Of a stretch of DNA of 64,000 bases, positions 52,356 through 61,661 are shown piece after piece. The stretch is from JBBPZA01 sp038330095 (GTDB lineage: Bacteria > Actinomycetota > Thermoleophilia > Solirubrobacterales > Solirubrobacteraceae), in assembly GCA_038330095.1 (NCBI GenBank), contig JBBQNQ010000001.1:1-64000 (forward strand), written 5' to 3'. The position numbers and the translations under genes were made by a program. The notes below the pieces were generated by a model that saw only the letters and a program-made list of their open reading frames with translations, did not search any database and was not told the DNA's origin. Numbering within the stretch: position 1 is the stretch's first letter; every line of letters starts with the position of its first letter.

Positions 52356-52751
52356 ATGAAGCCAGAAGACGCCATTCGGAACCTCTCCATGATCCGCCTC
52401 GCCGTGGGCGCCGGAGCGTGGCTCGCGCCGAGGCTAACGGCCAAGGCCTTCCTGCTCGACATGGACGCGAACCCCCAGGCCCCCTACCTGGGTCGCCTCT
52501 TCGGGGCACGCGACGTCGCGCTCGGCTACGGGACGATGACCTCGAGCGGCCCGGCGCTCAGGAAGTGGCTAACCGCCGGCCTGGCCTGCGACGTCGCCGA
52601 CACGCTCGCCGCCGTGGCGGGCGGGCGCGACGGCTCGCTCACGCGCCTGCAGACCGTCCTCCTCCTCGCCCCGGCGATCACCGGGGTGGGCATGGGTCTC
52701 GTCGCGCTCAAGGGCCAGGGCGGCGGCTCAGCAGCAGGCGCGGGCGTCTGA
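52356..52751 (+). CDS. DUF4267-like small membrane protein
   Basis: The 131-residue protein has three to four hydrophobic segments (IRLAVGAGAWLAP, LGRLFGARDVALGYGTM, WLTAGLACDVADTLAAVAG, TVLLLAPAITGVGMGLVAL). The GARDVALG motif is typical of DUF4267. Its role is unknown. Its TGA overlaps a CTG that is the likely start of the arginase-like gene, so the two are probably co-translated. Confidence 0.8.
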   Translation: MKPEDAIRNLSMIRLAVGAGAWLAPRLTAKAFLLDMDANPQAPYLGRLFGARDVALGYGTMTSSGPALRKWLTAGLACDVADTLAAVAGGRDGSLTRLQTVLLLAPAITGVGMGLVALKGQGGGSAAGAGV

Positions 52752-53656
52752 GCGCCGCGCCGGTCGCGCTGATCGGCGCCCCCACGAGCGCCGGGGCCTT
52801 TGCGCCGGGTCAGGAGGACGCGCCGTCGGCATTGCGCGATGAGCGCCTCGCCGACCGGCTGGCTGAGCACGGGCGCGAGGTGGTCGACCGGGGCGACACC
52901 CCACGCTGGCGCTGGCGCCCGGACCGCGAACACCGCCGCGCGCAGAACGTCGCGGCGGTCGCCGCCGGCGCGAGCGCGGTCGGCGCGCTCGTGAGCGCCG
53001 CGCTCGACGCCGGCGAGCTGCCGCTGGTCATGGGCGGCGACTGCACGGTGGAGCTCGGCACCGTCGCCGGTGCCGCGGCCGCCGGTCACGATCCCGCCCT
53101 GGTCTACTTCGACCTCCATCCCGACCTCAACGTTCCGGAGGCGGTGCCCGACGGGACACTGGACTGGATGGGCGTCGCGCACCTCCTCGACGAGCAGGGC
53201 GCGGTCGAGGAGCTTGCCACGCTAGGCCCGCGACGACCGCTGCTCGACCAGGATCGCCTCGTGCTCCTCGGCCACGACCCCGACCACTCCACCGACTTCG
53301 AGCGCGGGGTCATCGAGCGCCGGGGTCTGCGCGGCGTCCCGCTCGCACAGGTCGCTGATGATCCCCGCGGGGCGGCGCGCCGTGCCGTCGAGCTCGCCAC
53401 CGGCGACCGGGCGCGGGGCTACCTCGTGCACTTCGACGTAGACGTCGTCGACTTCGTCGACATGCCTCTGTCGGAGAACACCGGCCGCAACTACGGGCTG
53501 TCCTTCGACGCCGCGATGACCGCTCTGGAGGTCCTGCTTGCCGACAGCCGCCTCATAGGGCTCACCGTCACCGAGCTCAATCCCCATCACGGGGCGCCGG
53601 ACGGGTCGACCCTGCGCGCGTACGTCGAGCGCCTCGCCTCGGCCCTGGGCGCCTGA
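52748..53656 (+). CDS. Arginase/agmatinase-superfamily protein with an altered metal motif
   Basis: The 302-residue ureohydrolase fold starts APVALIGAPTSAGAFAPGQEDAP. The metal-binding motifs are present, but the first is GGDCTVELG, where arginases have GGDH. The second is YFDLHPDLN and the third HFDVDVVDF. Cys for His suggests changed metal loading or a non-arginase substrate. There is no ATG/GTG/TTG before the conserved N-terminus; a CTG at 52748 overlaps the previous stop as CTGA, exactly like the ATGA junctions elsewhere, so I take it as the start. Confidence 0.85.
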   Translation: MSAAPVALIGAPTSAGAFAPGQEDAPSALRDERLADRLAEHGREVVDRGDTPRWRWRPDREHRRAQNVAAVAAGASAVGALVSAALDAGELPLVMGGDCTVELGTVAGAAAAGHDPALVYFDLHPDLNVPEAVPDGTLDWMGVAHLLDEQGAVEELATLGPRRPLLDQDRLVLLGHDPDHSTDFERGVIERRGLRGVPLAQVADDPRGAARRAVELATGDRARGYLVHFDVDVVDFVDMPLSENTGRNYGLSFDAAMTALEVLLADSRLIGLTVTELNPHHGAPDGSTLRAYVERLASALGA

Positions 53657-53690
53657 GCCGCAGCCCGTCTACGGCGCGCGGCCCCGCCGC

Positions 53691-53819
53691 TCAGAGCGCG
53701 CGGATCAGGACGTTCAGCAGCACCGTGAGGACGATGCTGAGCACGATCGACCAGATGAGGCAGCCGGGGAGGAAGCGAACTTCCGTCCTCCTCCCCGGCC
53801 TCTTGCTGAACAACAGCAC
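53691..53819 (-). CDS. Conserved 42-residue single-helix membrane protein
   Basis: A GTG-started 42-residue protein: basic N-terminus (LFSKRPGRRTEVRFLPGC) and one long helix (LIWSIVLSIVLTVLLNVLI). The pattern, including RFLPG before the helix, matches a small conserved actinobacterial protein of unknown role. It is too short for most gene finders. It lies just downstream of the DUF-like gene at 53835 on the same strand. Confidence 0.65.
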   Translation of the reverse strand: MLLFSKRPGRRTEVRFLPGCLIWSIVLSIVLTVLLNVLIRAL

Positions 53820-53834
53820 GAGGAGCCTCGCTCG

Positions 53835-54176
53835 CTAGCGCAGCCCTGCGTCCTGGTCGTCGTGCGCGCGGTTCTGCCCGCTGTCGGACCAGTAAGGCTC
53901 GCGGCTGCCGGACTTCGCGAGCCCGCGGCCGACCAGGTAGGCGCCGGTGACGATGGCCACGTAGAGCCACGCCTGGCGGGCGATGAACTCGTCCGTCCCA
54001 CCGGTGTCGCCGCCCTTGATGAGCGCAGCGCTCACGAGGATCGCGGCGACAACGGCCACGAACGACCAGAACTCGGTCGTCTTGAAGGCGGCCTTGGTCT
54101 CGGTTGCGAGCCTGGTCGCGAGTCCGCCGCCGGCGGCGCTTGCGCCACGGGAACGTGTCTCATCAGCAGTAGCCAC
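53835..54176 (-). CDS. Two-helix membrane protein of unknown function
   Basis: The 113-residue protein has a basic, Ser/Ala-rich N-terminus, helices FWSFVAVVAAILVSAALIKG and QAWLYVAIVTGAYLVGRGLA, and a polar tail (GSREPYWSDSGQNRAHDDQD). The family is common in actinobacteria without an assigned function. AAGGAGG lies 7 nt before the GTG at 54176. Confidence 0.82.
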   Translation of the reverse strand: MATADETRSRGASAAGGGLATRLATETKAAFKTTEFWSFVAVVAAILVSAALIKGGDTGGTDEFIARQAWLYVAIVTGAYLVGRGLAKSGSREPYWSDSGQNRAHDDQDAGLR

Positions 54177-54375
54177 TTCGTACCTCCTTGTTGGAAACGC
54201 CGTACACCCGCGTTTCCAGGCCGCCCCGTTTATGAGGCACCTGTTTCCGAAGGATGAAACGTGCGCCCGGTGACGCCGTGGGCTTCACCCACTTCGCCGG
54301 ACGTCGGGACCCGTCGTCCCCGTTTCCCCGCTCGAGCAAACATTCGATTTCAGATCTTGGGGGCGTGGGGCTGGT

Positions 54376-54909
54376 TTACGGCGCGCCCGCGGCCTTGGGG
54401 GCCGTGGGGTCGGCGGCCTCCTCGGAGGCCTCCTCGCGCGCGACATAGTCCTCGATGTCGGCGACGTCGTCGCGCGAGCGCTCGGCCACCCGCAGTAGCG
54501 TGCTCATCGTGGCGACCTCCTCGATCTGCTCCTTGATAAACCACTGGACGAACTGCTCGGAGGTGTAGTCGCCTGCCTCGCGCGCGGTGGCCGCCAGCCC
54601 GTTGATCTGCTCTGAGACCCGCTGCTCCTGCTCGAGCGCGAGGGCGATCGGCTCGACCACGTCGGAGAAGCGGGAGCGCGGCTCGGCGACCCCCGGGGTC
54701 GTCACCTCGGCGTCCGTGTCGAGCAGATACTGGACCATCATCATCGCGTGCTCGCGCTCCTCCAGCGCCTGGCGGTAGAAGAAGGCGGCGAGCTGCGGAA
54801 GTGCTTCGTCGTCGTAGTAGATCGCGCAGGCGACGTACTGCTGATGCGCGGCGAACTCGTTGGCGATCTGCTCGTTGAGCCTCGCGGCGAAGGCATCGGC
54901 GGGTGGCAC
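54376..54909 (-). CDS. Ferritin (non-haem iron storage protein)
   Basis: The 177-residue four-helix bundle has the ferroxidase residues in NEQIANEFAAHQQYVACAIYYD (Glu), FYRQALEEREHAMMMVQYL (EExxH), LEQEQRVSEQINGLAATAREAGD and QWFIKEQIEEVATMSTLL (QxxE). The C-terminal acidic tail (DYVAREEASEEAADPTAPK) is longer than usual. The protein oxidises and stores iron. The GTG at 54909 is used. Confidence 0.93.
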   Translation of the reverse strand: MPPADAFAARLNEQIANEFAAHQQYVACAIYYDDEALPQLAAFFYRQALEEREHAMMMVQYLLDTDAEVTTPGVAEPRSRFSDVVEPIALALEQEQRVSEQINGLAATAREAGDYTSEQFVQWFIKEQIEEVATMSTLLRVAERSRDDVADIEDYVAREEASEEAADPTAPKAAGAP

Positions 54910-54946
54910 GGGGCGAAGCCTACAAGCGGCGCCTACGATGCGGATC

Positions 54947-55123
54947 ATGGCGAAGCCGGTAAAGGTCAAGCGCTCCTGCTGCCAGAGCCGGCCGCGCTGC
55001 AAGCGCTGCCCGGTGGTGCTCGAACGCCTCGCGCGCGCCGGGGCGGCCGAGCGCACCGGCAAGCGCACCTACGAGCTCGGCAAGGTTCGCAAGCGCAAGC
55101 TGCGCGCGGCCCGCGCGCGCTGA
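54947..55123 (+). CDS. Small basic cysteine-containing protein
   Basis: The 58-residue, strongly basic protein has VKRSCCQSRPRCKRCPVVLER: four cysteines (CC, C, C) in an arrangement that could bind a metal or nucleic acid, then a Lys/Arg-rich tail. It resembles a conserved actinobacterial hypothetical protein. The ATG is 37 bp from the divergent ferritin start, so both may share a promoter region. Function is unknown. Confidence 0.7.
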   Translation: MAKPVKVKRSCCQSRPRCKRCPVVLERLARAGAAERTGKRTYELGKVRKRKLRAARAR

Positions 55124-55179
55124 GGCGAAGCGCCTGGCGGTGCTTCGAGCGCCCCCTCCCTCTCTCTCGTCGCCCCAGA

Positions 55180-55315
55180 CCACGCGGCGCACGCCAGCCC
55201 GGCGCGAACGGAGCGCCGCGCGGCGAGCCCGACGCCGCCCGTGCGGGAGAACGTGGGCGCAGGGAGATCGTCGCCTCCAAACGAGTCGGACCCCTTTTAG
55301 GGTCTCCCAGGCTAG
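55180..55315 (-). repeat. Dispersed intergenic element, copy B, at the tgt 3' end
   Basis: Like copy A (40041-40138), on the minus strand it starts at the stop codon of a gene with a short hairpin (GAGACCCTAAAAGGGGTC). It continues through GTCCGACTCG, about 43 extra bases, and the shared GC block GGGCGGCGTCGGGCTCGCC. Placement just after the stop of two unrelated genes suggests a terminator-bearing repeat family. Confidence 0.6.
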
Positions 55316-56505
55316 GGGGCGGCGCCCGCGCGTAGCGCCGCAGCCTCCTCCGCGAGCCTTCCGTCGGCTATCGCGGTCCGCATGCGCTCCATGAGCCGCG
55401 CCACGAAGGAGAGGTTGTGCAGAGTGACGAGGCGCAGGGCGGTGAGCTCGCGGCGGCGCAGCAGATAGCGCAGGTACCCGCGCGAGTAGCCCGCGTCGCA
55501 GGCCGGGCACGGGCAGCCCTCCATGATCGGCTGCTCGGCGTCCTTCCAGCGGGCGCCCGTCAGGTCCACACGCCAGCGCGCGCCGGGATCGGGAACCACG
55601 GCGACGCCGTGGCGGCCCAGGCGCGTGGGCATCGCGCAGTCGAAGCTGTCGATTCCCAGCTCTACGCCCCGAATGAGGTCGTCGATGTCCCCGATGCCCA
55701 GCAGGTGGCGGGGACGGTCCTCCGGCAGCTCGTCCACCGCCCACTCCACCACCTCGTACATCTGCTCCTTCTCGCGCCCCAATGAGCCTCCCACGGCGAT
55801 TCCGTCGCAGTCAGACCCGGCGACCTGGAGCGCCGACGCTCGCCGCAGGTCCTCGTGGACGCCGCCCTGCACGATCCCGTAGACCGCCTGACCCTTGGGG
55901 CCGTGCTCCGCGTGCCAGTCAAGGCAGCGGCGCAGCCAGCGATGCGTGCGCTCGGTCGAGCGTGCGGTGTAGTCGCGGGTGGCGTGGAAGGGCGTGCACT
56001 CGTCGAAGGCGAGCGCGATGTCCGAGCCCAGCGCGGCCTGAACCTCCATGGAGGTCTCGGGTCCCAGGAAGCGCTCGCCACCGTCGACGTAGGAGCGAAA
56101 GCGCACCCCGGCCTCGGAGATCTGAAGGATGGCTCCGGCGCGCTGCGCCCCACGCGGAGCGCGGCCCTTGATCTCGTCGGCCACCGTCCCGTGGCCCATC
56201 GAGAAGACCTGGAAGCCGCCGGAGTCGGTGATGATCGGGCCGCCCCAGCGCATGAAGCGGTGCAGTCCTCCGAAGCGCGTGATGAGCTCGGGACCCGGGT
56301 CGAGCAGCAGGTGGAAGGTGTTGCCGAGCACCATGTCGTAGCCAAGGCCCGCCACCTCCGCGGCTGCAAGCCCGCGCACCGAGCCATTGGTCGCCAGCGG
56401 GACGAAGGCCGGGGTGTGAACCACGCCGTGGGCGAGCGCGATCCGGCCTGTACGTGCGCGTGTCGCGCCGTCTGTCGCGCCGAGCTCGAACCGCTTCACG
56501 GGCAT
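55312..56505 (-). CDS. tgt: tRNA-guanine transglycosylase
   Basis: The 397-residue enzyme exchanges guanine-34 of tRNAs for the queuosine precursor preQ1 (bacterial type). Motifs are DMVLGNTFHLLLDPG, the substrate-binding IITDSGGFQVFSMG, the catalytic Asp in GIDSFDCAMPTRLGRHG, YGIVQGGVHEDLR, and the zinc ligands CPCPACDAGYSRGYL with the later LVTLHN. No preQ1 synthesis gene (queC/D/E/F) is in the window. The start is ATG 56505, or GTG one codon earlier. It is downstream of the MarR gene on the same strand. Confidence 0.96.
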   Translation of the reverse strand: MPVKRFELGATDGATRARTGRIALAHGVVHTPAFVPLATNGSVRGLAAAEVAGLGYDMVLGNTFHLLLDPGPELITRFGGLHRFMRWGGPIITDSGGFQVFSMGHGTVADEIKGRAPRGAQRAGAILQISEAGVRFRSYVDGGERFLGPETSMEVQAALGSDIALAFDECTPFHATRDYTARSTERTHRWLRRCLDWHAEHGPKGQAVYGIVQGGVHEDLRRASALQVAGSDCDGIAVGGSLGREKEQMYEVVEWAVDELPEDRPRHLLGIGDIDDLIRGVELGIDSFDCAMPTRLGRHGVAVVPDPGARWRVDLTGARWKDAEQPIMEGCPCPACDAGYSRGYLRYLLRRRELTALRLVTLHNLSFVARLMERMRTAIADGRLAEEAAALRAGAAP

Positions 56506-56542
56506 CACGGCACTGCGAGCCCGCCCGGCGGGCTCGCTTGCG

Positions 56543-57022
56543 TCAGTCCTCGGCCGACTCGGGCGCGACGCGCCGCCACATCTGGGCCAGGCGCTCGAGC
56601 TCTGAGTCCGAGAAGTGGGCGACGAAGTCCTGGCGGACCGCGGCCAGGTGCGTCGGTCGCGCCTGCTCCACGCGCTCGCGGCCCGACGCGGTGAGCACGG
56701 CGTAGGCGCCGCGGGCGTCGACATGGCAGCAGGCGCGGGCGATGAGGCCCTCGCGCTCGAGGCGGTCGACGAGCCGGGTGAGCCCGCTGCGGCTCAGGGC
56801 CACCGACTCGGCGAGCTCGCACATGCGCATCTTGCCGCCGGGAGCGTCAGCCAGTGCTGACAGCACTTGATAGGTGGAGAGACTGAGCCCGTGGCCGGTC
56901 TCGAGCTCGGCGTCGAGGCGCTTCACGAGGGCCGCGTGGGCCCGGACGAGGCCGCGCCAGGCGCGCAGCTCGACGTCGCGAAGGTCGGCCTCGTCGGCCA
57001 GTGGTGTCGCCGCCGTGCGCAT
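56543..57022 (-). CDS. MarR-family transcriptional regulator
   Basis: The 159-residue winged-helix protein has LSTYQVLSALADAPGGKMRMCELAE, SVALSRSGLTRLVDRLEREGLIARA (recognition helix and wing) and a C-terminal dimerisation helix. It is probably a repressor released by an aromatic ligand; its target is unknown. It lies between gpmI and tgt, all on the minus strand, with 60 bp to the end of gpmI upstream. Confidence 0.92.
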   Translation of the reverse strand: MRTAATPLADEADLRDVELRAWRGLVRAHAALVKRLDAELETGHGLSLSTYQVLSALADAPGGKMRMCELAESVALSRSGLTRLVDRLEREGLIARACCHVDARGAYAVLTASGRERVEQARPTHLAAVRQDFVAHFSDSELERLAQMWRRVAPESAED

Positions 57023-57081
57023 GGCTAGGTGGCTCTCAAACCGGGCTCAACATAGCAGCGCCCGCCGCGGCAGCCGGCGAC

Positions 57082-58620
57082 TCAGGCGAGCAGCGAGCGG
57101 CCGGTCATGTTGGCGGGCTGGCGCTCTCCGAGCAGTGCGAGCACGGTGGGCGCGACGTCGGCGAGGATCCCCGGCCCGTTCAGTTCTCCCTCCCCAATCG
57201 TGATGACGAAGGGAACGGGGTTGAGCGAGTGCGCGGTGTTGGGGCTGCCGTCGGGCTCGAGCATGTGGTCGGCGTTGCCATGGTCCGCGGTGACCAGGCA
57301 CACCCCACCGCGCTCGTGGACCGCGCGAACGAGGTCCCCCAGGCACGCGTCGACGGTCTCGATGCCCTTCACCGCTGCCGGGATCGACCCTGTGTGGCCG
57401 ACCATGTCGGCGTTGGCGAAGTTCACGACCGCAAACCCCGGCTCGTCGGCGCGCCAGTGGCGCACGAAGGCGTCCGTCACGCCGCGCGCGCTCATCTCGG
57501 GCTTGTGGTCGTAGGTCGGGACGTCGCGCGGCGAGGGCACCAGCTCGCGCTCCTCGCCCTCGTAGGGGTGCTCCTCGCCGCCGTTGAAGAAGTAGGTCAC
57601 GTGCGCGTACTTCTCGGTCTCCGCGACGTGCAGCTGCCGGATCCCGCGGTCGGAGAGCACCCGCGCGAGCGTGGTCGCCGGGCGGTCGGGCGGGAAGGCG
57701 GCCGGATAGGGCCAGCCCTCCTCGTACTCGGCCATGGTCGTCAGGCGCGCGACCGGCTCGTGCCCGCCGCGGTCGACCTCGGCGAGCCCGGGCTCGGCCA
57801 GCGCCCGGACGATCTCCCGCATGCGGTCGGGGCGGAAGTTGAAGCAGATGACGCTGTCGCTCGCCGGGCGGATCGCGGCGTCCTCGCCGACCAGCGTGGG
57901 CTGGACGAACTCGTCGGTCTCCCCGCGCTCGTAGGCGTCGCGCACCGCCTGGGCGCCGGTCGCCGCCCGGTACGGGGCGTCGCCGCCGACCAGCAGGTCG
58001 TAGGCGCGCTGCATGCGATCCCAGCGCCGATCGCGGTCCATCGCGAAGTAACGCCCGACCACGCTGCCCACCCGCGCTGCACCGGCTGCCCGACACCAGC
58101 TCTCGACGGTCTCCAGGTAGCCGGCGCCGGCGGTGGGAAGGGTGTCGCGCCCGTCGGTGAAGGCGTGGACAACGAGCTCGCCGACGCCGAGCTCGGCGCC
58201 CATGGCGATGAGCGCCTCGAGGTGGCCGAAGCCCGAGTGCACGCCGCCGTCGGAGACCAGCCCGAGCAGGTGGACGCGCTCGCCTGCGGTGAACGCAGCG
58301 CGCAGCGTCTCGTTGGAGCGCAGGGAGCCGTCGGCGACGGCGTTGTCGATGCGCGTGAGATCCTGGTGTACGACCGACCCTGCTCCCAGGTTGAGGTGGC
58401 CGACCTCGGAGTTGCCCATCTGGCCCTCGGGCAGGCCGACGCGCGGCCCGCAGGCGATGAGCTCGGTGCGAGGGTAGGTCGCCCACAGCTCGTCGAACAC
58501 CGGCGTGTCCGCGAGCTCCACCGCATTTCCCGGCCCCGGCTCGGCGAGGCCCCAGCCGTCGAGGATGACCAGGCAGGCCGCAGGCACCGGGACGTGCGCC
58601 GGGCCGGGCGGGACGGTCAT
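57082..58620 (-). CDS. gpmI: 2,3-bisphosphoglycerate-independent phosphoglycerate mutase
   Basis: The 512-residue, dimanganese enzyme interconverts 3- and 2-phosphoglycerate. Landmarks are LVILDGWGLAEPG, the phospho-serine GQMGNSEVGHLNLGAG, FTDGRDTLP, GRYFAMDRD and the metal motifs NFANADMVGHTG and VTADHGNADHM. The start overlaps the tpiA stop (ATGA). It is the last gene of gap-pgk-tpiA-gpmI; eno and secG are not adjacent. Confidence 0.96.
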   Translation of the reverse strand: MTVPPGPAHVPVPAACLVILDGWGLAEPGPGNAVELADTPVFDELWATYPRTELIACGPRVGLPEGQMGNSEVGHLNLGAGSVVHQDLTRIDNAVADGSLRSNETLRAAFTAGERVHLLGLVSDGGVHSGFGHLEALIAMGAELGVGELVVHAFTDGRDTLPTAGAGYLETVESWCRAAGAARVGSVVGRYFAMDRDRRWDRMQRAYDLLVGGDAPYRAATGAQAVRDAYERGETDEFVQPTLVGEDAAIRPASDSVICFNFRPDRMREIVRALAEPGLAEVDRGGHEPVARLTTMAEYEEGWPYPAAFPPDRPATTLARVLSDRGIRQLHVAETEKYAHVTYFFNGGEEHPYEGEERELVPSPRDVPTYDHKPEMSARGVTDAFVRHWRADEPGFAVVNFANADMVGHTGSIPAAVKGIETVDACLGDLVRAVHERGGVCLVTADHGNADHMLEPDGSPNTAHSLNPVPFVITIGEGELNGPGILADVAPTVLALLGERQPANMTGRSLLA

Positions 58621-59375
58621 CGAGGCGCGGCCGCAACGATCCGGGCGAACGCCTCGGGGTCGAGGCTCGCCCCGCCGACCAGCGCGCCGTCGACGTCGGG
58701 TAGCCCCAGCAGCTCGTTCGCGTTGTCGGGGGTGACGCTGCCGCCGTAGAGGACGCGCACCCGCTCGGCCGCGGGCGGGTGACGGTCGCCGACCAGCGCG
58801 CGGATGAACGCGACTGCCTCCTGCGCCTGCTCGGCGGTGGCCACCTGCCCCGTGCCGATCGCCCAGATCGGCTCATAGGCGATCACCACCTCCGCCAGGA
58901 ACTCGTCGGACACCTCGCGCAGCCCCTCCTGCACCTGGTGGCGCAGCCGGCGCTCGGTGTCGCCGCGCTCGCGCTCCTCCTCGCTCTCGCCGACGCACAG
59001 CAGCGGCACGAATCCCGCCACGAGCGCCGCCGAGACCTTGAGCTGGAGGCTGCGGTCGTTCTCGGCGAACTGCTGGCGACGCTCGGAGTGGCCGAGCACG
59101 ACCCCGTCGACGTCGAGCTCGGAGAGCATCGGCGGCGAGATCTCGCCGGTGAACGCCCCCTCGGCCGCCTGGTGCATGTTCTGTGCGAAGACCTGGACGC
59201 GCGACCCCCGCGCGCTGTCGACGATCGCTCCCAGCGCGGTGTAGGGCGGGCAGACGACGACCTCCACGCCCTCCTCGGAGGAGACCTTCGGCAGCAGCGC
59301 CTGGATGTAGTCCTCGGCCTCGCGGATCGTCTTGTACATCTTCCAGTTGGCGGCGACGACGGGTACGCGGCTCAT
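58617..59375 (-). CDS. tpiA: Triosephosphate isomerase
   Basis: The 252-residue TIM barrel has VVAANWKMYK (catalytic Lys), GVVLGHSERRQQF (catalytic His), VVIAYEPIWAIGTGQVA (catalytic Glu and loop 6) and VLYGGSVTPDN (phosphate site). It interconverts dihydroxyacetone phosphate and glyceraldehyde-3-phosphate. The start overlaps the pgk stop, and its stop overlaps the gpmI start. Confidence 0.97.
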   Translation of the reverse strand: MSRVPVVAANWKMYKTIREAEDYIQALLPKVSSEEGVEVVVCPPYTALGAIVDSARGSRVQVFAQNMHQAAEGAFTGEISPPMLSELDVDGVVLGHSERRQQFAENDRSLQLKVSAALVAGFVPLLCVGESEEERERGDTERRLRHQVQEGLREVSDEFLAEVVIAYEPIWAIGTGQVATAEQAQEAVAFIRALVGDRHPPAAERVRVLYGGSVTPDNANELLGLPDVDGALVGGASLDPEAFARIVAAAPR

Positions 59376-60540
59376 CGCAGGGCCTCGACACCCGGCAGCG
59401 GGCGGCCCTCGACGAGCTCGAGCGACGCGCCGCCCCCCGTCGACACGTGGTCGACTCGGTCGGCCAGCCCGAAGGCGTGCAGCGCGGCGACCGAGTCGCC
59501 CCCGCCGACGATCGTCGTTGCGCCGGATCGCGCGACGGCCTGCGCGACGGCCTGCGTGCCCGCGGCGAAGGACTCGAGCTCGAAGGCGCCCATCGGGCCG
59601 TTCCAGAAGACCGTCGCGGCGGCGGCGATCCGCTGCGCGTAGCGCCCCGCGCTGCGCTCGCCGATGTCCAGCCCCATCCAGCCGTCGGGAACCTCGATCC
59701 CGTCGAGCTCGCGCCGCTGGGCATCGGGGGCGAAGCGGTCACCGAGAACGAGGTCGTCGGGCAGCTCGAGATCGGCACGCCCGCCTTCCGCCGCGGCCTC
59801 CAGCGCGCGCCTGGCGGGCTCGATGCCCTCCTCCTCGCACAGCGAGTCTCCCGTGGCGTGGCCCTGGGCCCGGAAGAAGGGAAAGCACATCGCGCCGCCG
59901 ACCAAGATGCCGTCGGCGACCTGCGCCAGCCGGTCGATGACCCCGATCTTGTCGGTCACCTTTGCGCCGCCGAGCACGGCGACGAACGGGCGACCGGGTG
60001 CGGAGAGCATCCCCTCCAGCGTCTCGACCTCGCGCTGGAGCAGTCGCCCGGCGGCGACCTGCTCGACGTGGTGGGCGACCCCCTCCGTGCTCGCGTGCGC
60101 CCGGTGCGCCGCGCCGAAGGCGTCGTTGACGTAGACGTCGGCCAGCCGCGCGAAGGCGCGCGCGAGGCCTTCGTCGTTGCGGGTCTCGCCCGGCTCGTAA
60201 CGCACGTTCTCGAGCATCAGGACGTCGCCGGGATTGAGGTTGGCGGCGAGCGCCTCGACCTCCTCGCCCACCACTCCTGGGGCGAGCGTCACGTCGGCGC
60301 CGGTCAGCTCCGCGAGCCGGTCGGCGGCGGGACGGATGGACAGCTCGGGCTCGCGGTCTGAGGGACGGCCCAGGTGCGAGCAGAGGATCAGCTTGGCGCG
60401 GCGCTCGCGCAGCTCCTCGACGGTCGGCAGCGCGGCGCGGATCCGCGAGTCGTCGGTGATGGTCCGGCCCTCGAGCGGAACGTTGAAGTCGACCCGCACG
60501 AGGACACGTCGTCCCTCGACGTCGACATCGTCGAGGGTCC

Positions 60541-60544
<4 letters not shown>
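59372..60544 (-). CDS. pgk: Phosphoglycerate kinase
   Basis: The 390-residue kinase makes ATP from 1,3-bisphosphoglycerate. It has VRVDFNVPLEGRTITDDSRI, LCSHLGRPSD, VYVNDAFGAAHRAHAS, VLGGAKVTDKIGV and the nucleotide-side GGGDSVAALHAFG and STGGGASLELVEG. The GTG at 60544 overlaps the gap stop (GTGA) and gives the expected start VRTLDDVDVEGRRVLVR. Confidence 0.97.
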
Positions 60545-61575
<1,031 letters not shown>

Positions 61576-61661
61576 GCTGCGTTGTCCTCCTCGGCGACGT
61601 TCTGTAAGCCGGCCTGCGGACGGCCCGGCGGGCTGGGAAGGCTAGCGGTTCAGAGTCCGTC

